DNA of 64,000 nucleotides from Daucus carota subsp. sativus (GCF_001625215.2 NC_030381.2:41724689-41788688); one strand, 5' to 3'; positions 1 through 12,083 are shown, numbered from the stretch's first letter. Notes: generated by a model not told the origin, from the letters alone. A program made the numbers and translations.

Positions 1-532
1 ACTAACTTAAAATAAAATTGCATTCTATTAGTTTTAAAAATAATTATATATGTAAAAAGTTGATTATTGAAGTTTTTATAAATAAATATATCCCATATTT
101 TTTACTATTTTGCTTTGTCTAACCAAATATGTACCCGTCTTCCATTTTCAATTGAATTCAACCTATATTTGTGTAAATCTCTATGATCTATTTTTGATCT
201 TTTTTTATTATTTATCATTACATTGTGTTTTGTAGAAGTTCAACTTAAATCCCAATCAAATTCATGCCATATTATGTAATAAAAAACATTTATTTTGACC
301 TAATTTCGTAAAAGTTTATCAAAATTTAATTAATTTGAAACGATTGATGCAAATAAGACTAAAAATTTCAGTGATTCGCTTGATTCATTAAAACATAACA
401 AATGACATAATTGATAATTAACCTAAGATATTCTATGTTCGTTCATGAATATATTGAAAAGAAAAGAAAAATTCCTAAAGACAAACACTTTTTTTTTTTT
501 TTGCTAAGCAAAGACAAAGACAAACACTTTGA
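1..532. other. AT-rich intergenic DNA
   Basis: This stretch has no coding-like frame, no recognisable repeat boundary and many poly-A/poly-T runs. It lies upstream of the Mdm35-like gene, so its right end probably holds part of that promoter. Confidence 0.5.
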
Positions 533-538
533 TGGGCC
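533..538 (+). promoter_or_regulatory. Site II (TGGGCC) element upstream of the Mdm35-like gene
   Basis: A TGGGCC hexamer sits about 120 bp before the start codon. TGGGCY (site II, TCP-binding) elements are known to be enriched before plant nuclear genes for mitochondrial proteins, which fits the predicted product. A single hexamer is weak evidence on its own. Confidence 0.35.
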
Positions 539-656
539 TGAAAAATGAAAATATATCACTTCCTGCGCAGCCTAATTCATACCGAGTCGCACCTGCGTTT
601 GTGTTGAAAAGGAAGAAATCCGCAAAAACCCAACCTCGAATTGGTATAAAATCAAG

Positions 657-1271
657 ATGGGTTTTCTAAGATCCGAGAAAAAAGCACCAACTCCAGCTTC
701 AACGTCCCCCTGTGCCAATCTCAGAGCTGCTTATGATAAATGCTTCAACAGGTCACCTCAACCAAACATATACATACAGTGATACACATATTATGTTCTC
801 AAAAATTGTTGTAGCATGTTCTAACATTGAATATAGTTGTGTAATATAGATGGTATTCTGAGAAATTCTTGAAGGGTCAGTGGGACAAAGAGGAATGCGT
901 TTCTGAGTGGAACAAGTACAGAGATTGTCTCTCAGTATGAATTTTTTTCTTCTCTTTTGCATTCTTGAAAAATTAGTACTTTCATTTGATTAAAAATGTT
1001 TGTCTGCAATAAAGATACAATTTTTGGTGAATGTTTGTAAATATAGTATATTTGATGACATTGTTGGTAGAAGGCTTTTTTGGGAGAAAATTTATTTGGA
1101 AATGAGAGTCTTTTTGTGATACAGTGTTTAATGTTCCTATTGAGTTTTATTTGAATAATTTTTCAGCAACATTTGGATGATAAGCACCTGGCCAGATTCT
1201 TAGAGGCCGAAGGGATTGGCAATATGATCCATCAAGTTGATGCTTCGAGTCCCAAAGGCGCTCCTACATGA
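657..1271 (+). CDS. Twin-CX9C mitochondrial intermembrane-space protein, Mdm35/TRIAP1-like (At4g33100-like)
   Basis: Three exons: 657-751, 850-934 and 1167-1271 (95+85+105 nt, 94 aa), all with GT-AG introns and matching phase. The protein has two CX9C motifs: C-x9-C beginning at the SPC of exon 1, and C-x9-C in exon 2 (EEC to RDC), the pattern of a helix-turn-helix coiled-coil protein held by two disulfides. In the family (yeast Mdm35, human TRIAP1) the protein partners PRELI/Ups lipid-transfer proteins in the mitochondrial intermembrane space and is imported by the Mia40 disulfide relay. Those roles are known from the family and inferred here. The conserved block W-Y-S-E-K-F...KGQWDKEEC resembles what I recall of Arabidopsis At4g33100. 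The start is the first ATG and gives the usual family length of about 90 aa. The exons are too short to appear as long open frames. A convergent methyltransferase gene follows. Confidence 0.88.
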
Positions 1272-3637
1272 TTGGTGAGTAAGTAGGTAGATTGAATAGT
1301 TGTGTTATTGTTAGCCTTGTTGAAGTTGGTAGTATATGTATGAATTAGTTGTACCGAATAGCTCAGGTGAGCCACTTCAATTATTAAATTATGTTTAAAT
1401 CTCCAAGTTCTAATTATTTCAGAGAGATGCATTCTTGAACTACTAAGTGATCCACTAGATATAACTCACTGAGTATAACAAATTTCTAGAACTGGTTGTT
1501 ATGAACCTATTTCCTAACTGAAAATAACAAAAAGAGAAATTATATGCAACTTAGAGTGGTAATGTCAATAATCTATCATGATTCAAAGGTTGGGTACCGA
1601 ACTCATGGCGGGCTAGTAATAGTACTGATGAGCTAAAATAGACAGGAGATGTGAGGTTTAGTTTTGTTCTTTCTGATAATGCCTGTTTAACTATTGATTG
1701 TGAGAATACTAACAGATATCACTCTCATTATTGGGTCAGATGATGGATCATGTGCTGAGACAATTAAATTGTACTCATATTACAGTTTGTGATTATCTAT
1801 CATGTTACGTCTAACAGCTTGTGAACTAATCATCTTTCAGTCAAGTTGGGAGCCATATGGTGTGCTTGTATAATGTCGTCGTCTTTGATTTACATTTAAA
1901 TCGAAAAATATTTACATGTTACGCTCTATTCATCCCTTTTATAATGGAAAAACCTCCTATACCCGATACCAAAATCCCATATAATCTGTCACGGTGTCAC
2001 CTAGTGGAAGATTTTGTCATTATCCCTATAACGTGTTTTCTTTTATTTTTATGGGAATAAATATACTTAAAAGGAGCAGAAAAGGGTTTACACATGCAAG
2101 CTTTACAATTTTGAAAGCCTGGGAAAAGAGAGAACAATGCCTATAGTTTTCCGTGCTAACCATATCGATGTCCATCGCATCATGTATATTGTCTCAAAAG
2201 TTAAATTCCTACATGAACTACAGTGGTCATTTTCTGTTGCTTTTGTTGGAACATAACAAGTTTCTTTTCTGCATCCAATGCTTGTAGTCAGAGGTACCTT
2301 CTTAAACCTCAGGGTACCAAGTCAACGTAATTTTCCTCTGCACGGACCTGTTTCCTGTCTAAAATTTCAATTTCTCATCTCATTGTTGGGTGCTGACTGC
2401 CGAGCATAGTGCTTTGCATTAGAAGCTTGAAATATACCTGTACAATAACTATAGTGTGTTGTATCGCACAGTTTTGTAACCTGTTCTTTAAAATTTTGTT
2501 TCATTATGTTAGCTGGCAAGACACCGAGACATGATTTCAAGAACAAGGTTCTTAATTACAGCATATTTTGATAATTATGTGTGTTTTTTATACAGGGTGT
2601 ACTGAACTTATGCATAAAGTAGGAACTCTTTTCGAATCTTTGAAATTCATGTGCTTGGACAAGCGTGTGAGCAGTGTTGAGTATCCTAATTAACTGATTT
2701 GTTGTCAGGCGTTTCTAAATAGTACGGTGAACTACCCTTTGACGGTGCAAGGACTGCTTTACAATAGCAGCTCATTTTCAAGAACTCCAAGCCTGCTTAT
2801 CTAACTTAGTTCTTGTCAATGGCATTCTGGTGAATGCTTATCTAACTTACTACACTTTTTGCAGATGTATGATCCTCTGCAAATCGATGTATCATATATA
2901 AAACTAATGTATCTGTCAGATTTGTAGTTTGGCTATTAGATAGCACTTAACACATTGTGAAAGTAATTTCATCTTATTTCATATCATATAAATCTAGTTA
3001 AGAAGTGGTGCTTATCTTCAACTTTTAGAGCAAACGGTATTTATACCAGTTGAAACTTGAAAGCCTCCTAAGCTTGTGATTCTTTGGTAGTTCCTTGTCA
3101 CACACATACACAATTTACGCAACATACACATTCTTTGTCGTCTAATTGGATAATGAAAGATTTGGATTAGAAAATAAAATTGAAGCTCTTTTTGCACTCA
3201 GATTACAGAAAATTGCTGTTCTATTAACCAAGGAAATGATATTTTTTTACAAACAATAAATAATCCAAATTACTAGTTACATATTATATTAAATTATATT
3301 AAACTATCTTATCTAAAATTTAGTGTTTAAATTATTAAGAAATATAACATCAACTGACGATCTTTAATTATTCTACCAGGTTTTAGGCAGGATGTGAAAC
3401 CAATCTTTTGAGAACTCCTGGCATTGTGTTTCTCCCCTGGCTTTTTTTTCTTGTTCGAATCAATAAAGAGAAAGTAAAAGATGCATTTAACTTCAATTAT
3501 TGTCTACTTAATTATAAAATTTATAATTGTTAATGGTTTGATAGAATGAGGATGGCAACATAGTCAGTACTGCATCGATTAAATCCTACTGTTCTTCACA
3601 AGTTCAGTAGGGTAGGTTCTGAATAGATCAACATACT
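1272..3637. other. Spacer between convergent genes
   Basis: This is the 3' side of two convergent genes and should contain both 3' UTRs. The base composition is moderately AT-rich and less monotonous than other spacers here. No conserved protein frame, clear inverted repeat or target duplication was seen. Short ORFs in it lack coding character. Confidence 0.4.
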
Positions 3638-6600
3638 TCATTTTCTCTTAAACAAAAAATGTGCAACCATCCATTCTTCTCCGTTACTGTATCCAAACAA
3701 TTCTGCAACTGCAATGAAAAATGTCCTCCAGTAGACAGTCCACTTAACAGCTGAATCTTTACCATATGTAGATTCCATTATTGGCCTTACAGAACCCATG
3801 TTCTTGTCCATTCTTTTAAGCCATTCTTCACTGCAGAATGATACACGTTCAGTACATGTTTTATTTTGAATCACATGTAACTAGAGTTGGTAGGAAAATA
3901 TATTCTTTATATTTCATTCCAAGTTGTAAGTAAACCATACTTTTCCTTAAATTAAGAGGACATAATAGTATTCATAACCTTGTTTGTGCATAATGTTTCC
4001 CATTGACGAGCCAATGGTTGACAACTGAAACATCATCCTACACGTCAAAACAAAGAAGCAGCAATAAATTTCCGAGCATATTCAATATCACTAAGTTTGC
4101 AAATGACATTACTGTATTGTCAATCAGATTGATGTTGGCTAACAGGTCTGATGACATGAACAGGAGAAAGAAGCATAAAAAATGTAGAGGTCAAAAGTGA
4201 TTCCTTTTCAGAAAACAAGCAGAAGCAACAATCACCTGAAAATATAGGAGCAGATTTGCTGAAGGCATAGTACCACCAGAAAAGAAGTACCTAGTGATCC
4301 AGTCATCTTCATCTATGTCCTGCATAATAGAAGTTTGATTATTACCCTGACAAGATTCTGGGTCAGCAAATTATAGAACTCCATGTGACTGAAATATCAC
4401 TAGTCTACCTCGAAGTGGTAAGCAAATGTTTTATGGCAGAAATGATGGACAAATAGAAGACTGTCAGGTTTCATCCACCGTGATATCTTCTTCAGAAGTT
4501 CCTTGTAGTTTTTCATATGCTGATTCAAAGACAGCCATTTCATAATGTGTATTAAAATTCAGTTTTATAACCTACCAGAAGATGTTATCTGTATACCTCA
4601 AACATCTCAATAGAAAATATGCGGTCATAGGATGCTTCCATATCATACGTGCTAATATCTGCAACAATGATCTCCACGTTGTGGAGATCGAGATCCCTGA
4701 ATACATATTAAAAACGTTTAGGCTATTACAATCAGAGTTTTCCTGAGATAAGAGAAACTCGTATAGCTTCCTGAAAGATATTAATACAATTCTCAGAATA
4801 CATCAATATTTAACTATCAGAGCACAAGCATACTCAGTAATTTTTTTTTCTTCTTATGATCTCTTATTTCCGTTTAAATGGCCTGATTGGAAATCAAAAG
4901 CCCTCAACCTCGCTTTTTACTCCGCCCCACAGCTGAAGCTGCATCCTTTTCCATCAATGACTGTTATATACAGCTTATTCCTTACTCTGTTTTGACCTGC
5001 TTGTCTTTTTGACAAACATGGAACATGCATTTTTTTTATAAATTGTATTAGAAAGAAAATCTGTTCATTTGCCTTCTGATCCAGTGTCCTACACTCCTAC
5101 ATAGCAATCATATTTGTAAAATGTTTTTATCTCCTCTAATATGATTCAGATCCTGTAGATATTGCGAAATATAAACAACAAAGTAATACTCGTAAATATA
5201 TTTACCTTTAGGTATATGATATGCCAATTTATAGAAAAAAGGTGCTCCCATGTTTGATATAAAATATGTTTTAAGTTTATCTAATTGCCAGAAGCAACTA
5301 TCAACTTATTTGCTGGTATCAGGGCAATAAAGACATTATCTAACTCTGCTCGAGACCAAGTTACAGCAAAATAAAAGAACTAATCGAAAAAACATATATG
5401 CAGATATCGAAAAATGGCCATAGATATCACATTTTACTTATTAAAAATGAAACTGATGATACATGCTAATGTGCACTTAAATACACAAGGTAAATTATCA
5501 AGTAACATATCCTCGGCGACTCAGCTCCTCGACAATGCCACTGTACACATATAGCATATGAAAGTGAAGAACTGATGATATATGCTAACATACACTTTAA
5601 CGCACAACATAAATTATCAAGCAACATACCGGCAGCGTTCCTCGATGAACGCCTTTTGGGTATTTGAATTGCAGATACCAGTAATTTTGCAGTTGCTATA
5701 TTTCTTTGCTATGAAAATAGATAAGGATCCCCAGCCACATCCAACATCGAGAACAGTGTGACCATCTTCGAGTCCTGATCTTTCACAGTATGTTTCCAAC
5801 ATTGCTTTCTCAGCATCGTCCAAGGTGCTTGATGTATCATTGAAGTAGCAACAACTGCAAACATGCAAATATATATAGAATCAAATAAGACAAGAGAACA
5901 GAACTTCTGAACTTGTATGAATTTCAATTTCGTTATGTGCAAACTGTAGACTTTCTTCGTTTCTGGTATATGGTTGGACCTTTTTTCCTCTTTTGTATTT
6001 GCTTCTTTATTTGGCAGAAAGAATAGTTACAAGATAGCAGATAACCATTGACTAAAATTAAATGTCATCACTGTAAAATTCTAATACTATAGGCTAAATA
6101 GTAAAAGCAGCCCAATGTAAACTCCTTTTCTAGCTTTTATAGTACCAGCATCAAATAGAAATCCTAGCTCAAAGTAAAAGCACCGACTAAAAATCCTGTG
6201 GTATTCAGATCACTCAACAAGATCTCTATTATCTGTGGTGGGTACATACTTGATATAAGGCACAATTCTTAATGAGCTTATCATTCAATGAAACTCCTGT
6301 TTGCTTGTCTAAAGAACGTACAGTATGCTTATTCTCAAAGTTACATGATTACATCCAAATTTACCATTAGAAAACAGAATGTGAACAAATTATGCAGGAG
6401 AAAAATGAATAGATTGGAACAGTAATCAAATTTTACCTGTATTTGAGATTCTCCCCCAGAACAAGCTTGAAGAAAGAGGTTGGCAGTTCATAGTGTTGAA
6501 CTTTGGGGTCCTCAGTCTTGATGGCTATGGGCAAGTCTCTAAGAGCTGCAAAAAGAAAACTGATAAATCATCTCTTATCTTGAGCCTAAGAATACCCCCT

Positions 6601-8549
6601 TTTCTTTGTAATAGGAGTTTAAGGAATTTCGCTGCTCTGGTTTGAAATATTGACAATTTGGTAACATTGTAGGGTATTACTCTGTAATTTGAAACCACAA
6701 AATCAATATGATAACATTGTAAAGGTGAAAAATAAGTGAAAAGAAAAAAAAAGAACTCAAATATGTACTGAGCCTGCTGACTAAAAACGAAAGATACATA
6801 AAATAAAATTAATAAAAACAACAGAACTTATTCAAAAAAAAAAAAAAAACAACAGAAAAGATTGAGCAAGTAAATTAATTAGTGCCTAGCTGGACTTGAT
6901 CCAAGGACCTCTACAGAATTAATATTTGTCGCAATCAGATACAATTCAAACAAGCCTGAATTAGCAGTACTGGTAAACTTACTATGTGCAGATGTACTAA
7001 CTACAACTTAAGGGAGTTGTAGCTCTCAACTGTCCGTATCTAGGCCCAGTGTTGTATAATGCACACAATCAATTTTGAAGTGCAATCAAGTGAGCGTTTT
7101 TTTCCAATAAGAAAATTATTCGCAAATGTAACAAGAAATTAGTAAGTCCTTGATGTAGCCTTAAATTTAAAACATAAGACATAGTTGTATCGTTAATATA
7201 TAAGCATTCATTAATGACTTTCAACCATTCAAAAGCTTTATAATCAATTAGCTCGATCTCAGGCCCCTCAAATTCTTGCGCATCCTCTTCATCATCTTTA
7301 TATATCAGAGTTAAAGAAAATGCTCCATAAGTTGCATTTGAGGTAGAAGACCGATAATTACTTTTTAAATATAGGGTAATATTTGTCTTTTAATCACATG
7401 TGAGATTTTTGAGTGGCAAAACCTGCGTGAAATATAATTAATCGTGTGCTTAATCACACAACACTGGCTATGTCCATCTATGTGTGTGTGTATAATTAAT
7501 TACAACATTTATATAAATTTATTGAATCAGAAAGTCCAAGAACATTTGAACAACAATTCTGATACAAAAATAGTGCTAACTTATAAGCTATAAAGATCGA
7601 TCGATCAAAATATTAAAAGTATATTAGTGTAATAGTTTTAACTTATAAGTTATAAGTGATAAAGATCTATGAAAATATTAGTGAAATAGCAACTTAAAAT
7701 AAGTTCCTGCACTTAAAGTTATAAAGATTAATCAAAATATTAGTCTAATAGCAAACTTATAGTAATAAGTTCTTGCAATAGGCTACCTTTTATAAGTTCA
7801 ACGTGTAGGTAATTCTTAAGGAATAGATAGTTTTAACACAATCGGACCAATTTTGACTCCTAGACAAACAGGCCCTTAAGTTAGGGATGAATGATTGTTA
7901 AATTTAATTAAAAATATTAACATAATTAAGGTAGGTATACACGAACTAGTGGTTAGCAAAGAGACAAGTATACTCAAAAAATGACAAACAAAAAAGTAGG
8001 TAGTAATTCAGCATATTATGCACATTGTACATAACAAATTCATATGGACAATAACAAACAAACCACATTTGATCAACTCCAAAGATTATAAAGTAAAATG
8101 TAATGAAATATATTCAAGGCTTAGCATAGCTGAACAAAGATCAAGCATTCGATCATGTGTGCATAAAAAATATAAAAAATGTGGAGAAACAGAAGAAATA
8201 AACATGAAATTCAATGTGATTGACGAAATATATGAAGCATGAAACTGTAAATGGAGGGAGGGAGGGGGGGGGGGGAGAGAGAGGGAGGGAGGGAGGGAGG
8301 GAGAGAGGGAGAGAGGGAGGGAGGGGGAGAGAGAGAGAGATAGAGAGAGAGGTTACAGTGAGCGAAGTGAAGGAGTTGAGCGAGTTGAAGATGAGCAGAG
8401 GGAGCGTAACCGAGTCGCAAACGAGAGGATAAGAGAAGACGAGTGAGTTGTCGAATGACAGCATCGGGAAGTAAGTTACGTTCGAGGGAAGCTAGCATCA
8501 CACGTACGGTAGCTGCGTAGGGTACCTCCATCATCTTCTTCAATGTCAT
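3638..8549 (-). CDS. SAM-dependent methyltransferase of the coclaurine N-methyltransferase / cyclopropane-fatty-acid-synthase-like family
   Basis: Eight exons on the minus strand: 8357-8549, 6437-6545, 5630-5854, 4597-4696, 4409-4519, 4236-4319, 3979-4037 and 3638-3830. They sum to 1074 nt (357 aa) with every GT-AG junction in phase. The SAM-binding motif [10 protein letters not shown], is at about residues 135-143. Further conserved blocks are [12 protein letters not shown], the [10 protein letters not shown] stretch, [25 protein letters not shown] and a C-terminal [17 protein letters not shown]. Length and blocks match plant CNMT-like proteins (At4g33110/At4g33120 type). Characterised members N-methylate coclaurine in benzylisoquinoline alkaloid producers. 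In most plants the substrate is unknown, so the substrate here is unassigned. The first ATG of exon 1, just after a GA run, is taken as the start, although ATGs 5-6 codons later are possible. Intron 1 is long (1.8 kb) and repeat-bearing. Confidence 0.93.
5451..5540. repeat. Intronic partial duplication of the exon-3 / intron-3 boundary
   Basis: The sequence 5451-5540 is an imperfect copy of 5570-5655, offset by about 119 bp. The copied part covers the intron just after exon 3 plus roughly the last 20 coding bases (region encoding AFIEE). The copy lies within intron 3 of the methyltransferase gene and has diverged. It could not be used in frame with the observed exons. Confidence 0.6.
7575..7785. 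repeat. Degenerate tandem repeat in methyltransferase intron 1
   Basis: About three diverged copies of a unit of roughly 70-80 bp share the words ATAAAGAT, AAAATATTAGT and AACTTATA. The unit is AT-rich with no coding content. Confidence 0.5.
8253..8352. repeat. Purine microsatellite (GGGA)n/(GA)n abutting a splice donor
   Basis: About 100 bp of GGGA, GGA and GA units with a run of 12 or more G. The methyltransferase exon-1 donor lies at 8355-8356, so on the transcript strand the CCCT/CT tract begins within a few bases of the 5' splice site. Such tracts vary in length through slippage. Confidence 0.9.
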
Positions 8550-8565
8550 CTCTCTCTCTCTCTCT
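8550..8565 (-). promoter_or_regulatory. GA-repeat leader immediately before the methyltransferase start codon
   Basis: On the minus strand a run of GA dinucleotides ends directly at the proposed ATG. GA/CT repeats are common in plant core promoters and 5' leaders. The position supports the chosen start region but does not prove it. Confidence 0.4.
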
Positions 8566-8814
8566 ACTTTCACTCCGAAATTCAGACAAAAGAGGATAGA
8601 TAACACGGACAGCTAGTCCCTCAATTATGCCCCTCACTCTCTGTTAAATGTCGTTTTTGTTAAGTTAAATTTTCTATTTTTTATTAAAAAAAGAAACAAG
8701 CGTCTCTGGAACATTTGACGAACATGTCGGGCAAATTTATTTATCTTTTGAATTTAAACTTAAACTAGAATATATTTAGACGAATTTTTATCGGAGAATT
8801 ACCTCGTATACTAT

Positions 8815-9431
8815 TTTTTCAATCTTGTTTTCAAAAATACTACTTTCTCTAATCTTATTTTCAAAAATACTACCTTCTCTAAAATCTTTCAAATATACTA
8901 TATTTTTGAAAATATTTTCCAAAAATACGGTGGTTGCATATGCAACTACAAATCCTGATTTCAAGTTCCAGTTTTCAAATGTCATTTTCGACCTCATCTT
9001 TGGATAGTTGTATATGGTTGTATTCAGTTGCATATGGTTGCACTGAGTTAATTCCATTGTAATCAAATGGCCCCGCTAGGGGCACACCATACATCCGTTG
9101 TAACTTACAGTTTTTAGTTGCATTTAGTTGCATATAAGGTTGCATTTAATTGCATATGCGGTTGCATTCAGTTGATTCTATTGTAATCTAATGGCCCCGC
9201 CAAGGGCACCCATACATCAGTTGTAACTTACAGTTTTCAGTTGCATTTAGTTGCATATGAGGTTGCATATATGCAACGGAAAACTGTAAATTACAACTGA
9301 TGTATGGGTGCTCCTGGCAGGGCCATTAGATTGCATATGCAACCACGGTATTTTTGAAAATATTTTAGAGAAGGTAGTATTTTTGAAAATAAGATCGGAG
9401 AAGGTAGTATTTTTGAAAATAAGATTGAAAA
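8815..9431. mobile_element. Foldback-type element, copy A (GTTGCAT-rich core)
   Basis: The two ends are inverted copies of each other. The left end (8815-8940) contains several direct repeats of a unit around TTTTCAAAAATACTACC. The right end (9335-9431) has the reverse complement, also tandemly repeated. The core is filled with GTTGCAT/ATGCAAC words and has three copies of a roughly 55-bp GC-richer block (see the finding on the block at 9060-9336). Terminal repeats made of tandem subrepeats resemble plant foldback elements. No protein is encoded and the exact ends and target duplication are unclear. The same element type recurs at 48.9 kb. Confidence 0.7.
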
Positions 9432-9670
9432 CTTGGTTATGAATAAAAAAAGCCCATTTTTATTTAATATAATATATGAGTGATCATTTATAAATATATA
9501 AAAATAAAATTTATAAATCACACATTTGAATGATGATATCAATATTGTTCAAATAAAATTATGAAAATAGAATGAAACAGCTTAAAAAGATACCTCAGGT
9601 AAACTATATTTCAATTTTACAAAATTCATAAATTTTCTATCTAATTTTAAAAATCATTTTAAGTCCATAA

Positions 9671-10097
9671 GAGCATCTCCAACGGCGTTGACTATAATGG
9701 TTGCTAAATTGGACCTGCAAGAGATTATGTAAAATTTGTTGAACCTGTAAGACATTTTGCTTTGATGGTATTGGCTATATTGGTTGGCTATAATTTAAAA
9801 ATAATATGTTATTAATATTTTGGATTATTATAAATAGAATATATCACTTTAATATGGTAATAAGTGATGTGTAATCAAAGCAAAATAGCTATAGCTATTT
9901 TGCATCTTGTATTGGACTTGCTCTAACAGACCTGTAGCGGATCGACAAATATAGCTATCCATAGGAGGTTGACTATAATTATAGATAACAGATGTGGATG
10001 GTTGGAGAGTGAATTTTTGAAGCCATTAGCTATAACTTTTATTTTTGGTATGACAATTAGGATTTTAGCTAAGGGGTCTTCATGGTTGGAGATGCTC
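9671..10097. mobile_element. Tourist/PIF-Harbinger-like MITE with TAA target duplication
   Basis: The ends are GAGCATCTCCAAC and its reverse complement GTTGGAGATGCTC, flanked on both sides by TAA (9668-9670 and 10098-10100). A TAA/TTA three-base duplication is diagnostic of PIF/Harbinger MITEs. The element is about 427 bp and non-coding. Related copies occur at 56.9-57.5 kb. Confidence 0.8.
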
Positions 10098-10803
10098 TAA
10101 AATATTTTGAATAAAAATCCATAATTTTTTTTTTGAAATAAATCTTGCTTACATTAATAAAATAATATCTGAAAATCAATACATAACTAATTAATTTTGC
10201 AATCCACTCATGTTATTCTCTGGATTAGTGTTAGGTGCACAAAATTGTGTCCAAATCAATTGAGATGAAATATTTTAATTGTAATATTAATACGAATACA
10301 AAGAATTATTTTAATTAAATCTCAACAAATATCATTAAATATAAGATATTTTCCGACTGTGAGACATGCTAGCAATCTAGCATAATCCATTAGGCAAATG
10401 GCTACAAGTCTACAACAACGTGAAACAAGTCTCACCTTCTCGACCTTTACATGTCTCCACCAGATTCTTCGCATCTGTTTCAAAAACACAGTGATCAATA
10501 CCCAAAATTTTCTCTCAAGCCAATGCTTTCTTCAAGTTCAAGGCCTCAGTCTCTTAAGCTTGCCAGTTGCCTTAGTATTCGCCTGCATCGATCTCTAATA
10601 AACCACCCATTTAACATTTATTATTAAGAAAACTGCACATATAAACTTCGAAATAGGCTTATACGTAGAAACACACTTGTTCGACAGTCATATATGTGAC
10701 CTGTGACCACATAGGCACTTACACTGTCACGTACATTTTGCACATGCTAATCAAAGTCTGTGTTCAGATCCAAAATTATACAGCTTATACCCCATTTTAT
10801 TTT

Positions 10804-11049
10804 GGGGCCGTTTGGTTGAACTTAAAATAAGTGCTTCTTGCTTAAAATAAAGAAGTGAAATAGAAGTTAGAAGCAAATTAAGACTTATAAGTGATTAAAG
10901 TGTTTGGGAAATAAGCAGAAGTCATGAAACGAAAGCTAGCATTCTCAGCTTTTTATAAGTGCTTCTTGACTTATACACAAACAGTACCAAATAAGTGCTT
11001 CTAACTTATAAGCCCAGAAGTCGGCTTAAAAGCCGTGGCCAAACACCAC
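10804..11049. mobile_element. MITE family with GGGCCGTTTGG ends, copy 1
   Basis: The left end GGGCCGTTTGG pairs imperfectly with the right end around GGCCAAACACC. The inside carries inverted words CTTAAAATAAGTGCTTCTTG and CTTATAAGCCCAGAAGT. Closely similar sequence is found at 58203-58432 and, in reverse orientation, at 30955-31365, so this is a dispersed family. Confidence 0.75.
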
Positions 11050-11426
11050 CTTTATGTATTCGTGCCTTATCCATTTAAAGGCTCAGAGAATCTTATTTTT
11101 AGAAAATGGAACTTAATTCCACTTTTAATCGTACTTCAAATACTCTTATCTTCCCATTGTGTTTTTTTTTTGATCAAATCTTCCCATTGTGTTATCTGAA
11201 TTTTCACATTTAATAACTTAAAAATCCCACAATCCACGTCGCTCCAGCATTTCCAATTGCTACCGGAGACAATTTTCAATTAAAAATGTTTACCAGCTCT
11301 CTCATTCTATGCTGTTTGGATTTCAGTGTATCAATCACATATAATATAATATGCATAAAATTTGAACACTACGACATAAATAAAAATTTTGATTTTTTAA
11401 ATTTAGTTATATATTTATATTGTATA

Positions 11427-11730
11427 CTCCCTCTGTCCCTCTCATTTCTTTACAGTTACTATTTTGGGATGTCCCTCTCATTTCTTTACGTTACCATAAA
11501 TAGTAAGTTTTTTCCATCATTACACCCACTATCTTCCCCCACTATCTCATATTTAACAATAAAAACTACTATTACACCCACTACTTTCCTCCACTATCTC
11601 AAATCTATTATTAAATATTGATGGGTCCCACCACTTTACCCACTTTTCATCTAACTTTACTCATTTTTCATACATTGTCTTGGTTTCCGTGTCCCCCTCC
11701 AATGTAAACAATTGAGGGGGACGGAGGGAG
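11427..11730. mobile_element. Stowaway-like MITE (CTCCCTCYGTCCC ends)
   Basis: Terminal inverted repeats begin CTCCCTCTGTCCC and end GGGACGGAGGGAG, flanked by the TA dinucleotide duplication (11425-11426 and 11731-11732). These are standard Stowaway features of the Tc1/mariner superfamily. Non-coding. Confidence 0.9.
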
Positions 11731-11973
11731 TAATCATTTTGGACAAAAATGATTGTATTATAGAATCAATTCGGATATTGTGATTAATTTTAATAATAAA
11801 TTTTAATTTATAAATTGATTAATGAAATATCTGATAAATAATAAAATTGATTTCTTAAAAGTTAAGATGATATTTGTTATGGAGTGTGATTTTATATTAA
11901 CTTATATTTACAAATGGAATTAACAACCGAGTCCGTACACACGCAGAAAAAATAGGAAAAGAAGAAATAGTTA

Positions 11974-11984
11974 TGGGCGGCCCA
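11974..11984. promoter_or_regulatory. Palindromic site II element upstream of the carrier gene
   Basis: TGGGCGGCCCA contains TGGGCG and the inverted TGGGCC (site II/TCP type), about 680 bp before the start codon. Such sites are enriched before plant genes for mitochondrial proteins, consistent with the carrier downstream. Confidence 0.4.
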
Positions 11985-12083
11985 TAAATAAACGAGCCAC
12001 TTTATTGTGGATCCAACCCACAGTTTTCTCCAACCAACCGGTAACCGCCACAACCTGTCACCCCCACACGACTCATCAACCGC

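Noticed and set aside
8153-8606. Minus-strand frame with long Ser/Leu/Pro repeats after the methyltransferase exon 1
   Set aside because: The Pro/Ser-rich part is the translated GGGA/GA microsatellite. Family comparison and a good donor place the exon end at 8357.
11286-11621. 111-codon open frame on the plus strand
   Set aside because: It runs into a Stowaway MITE with TA duplication and has AT-driven Tyr/Ile/Leu composition with no family match.
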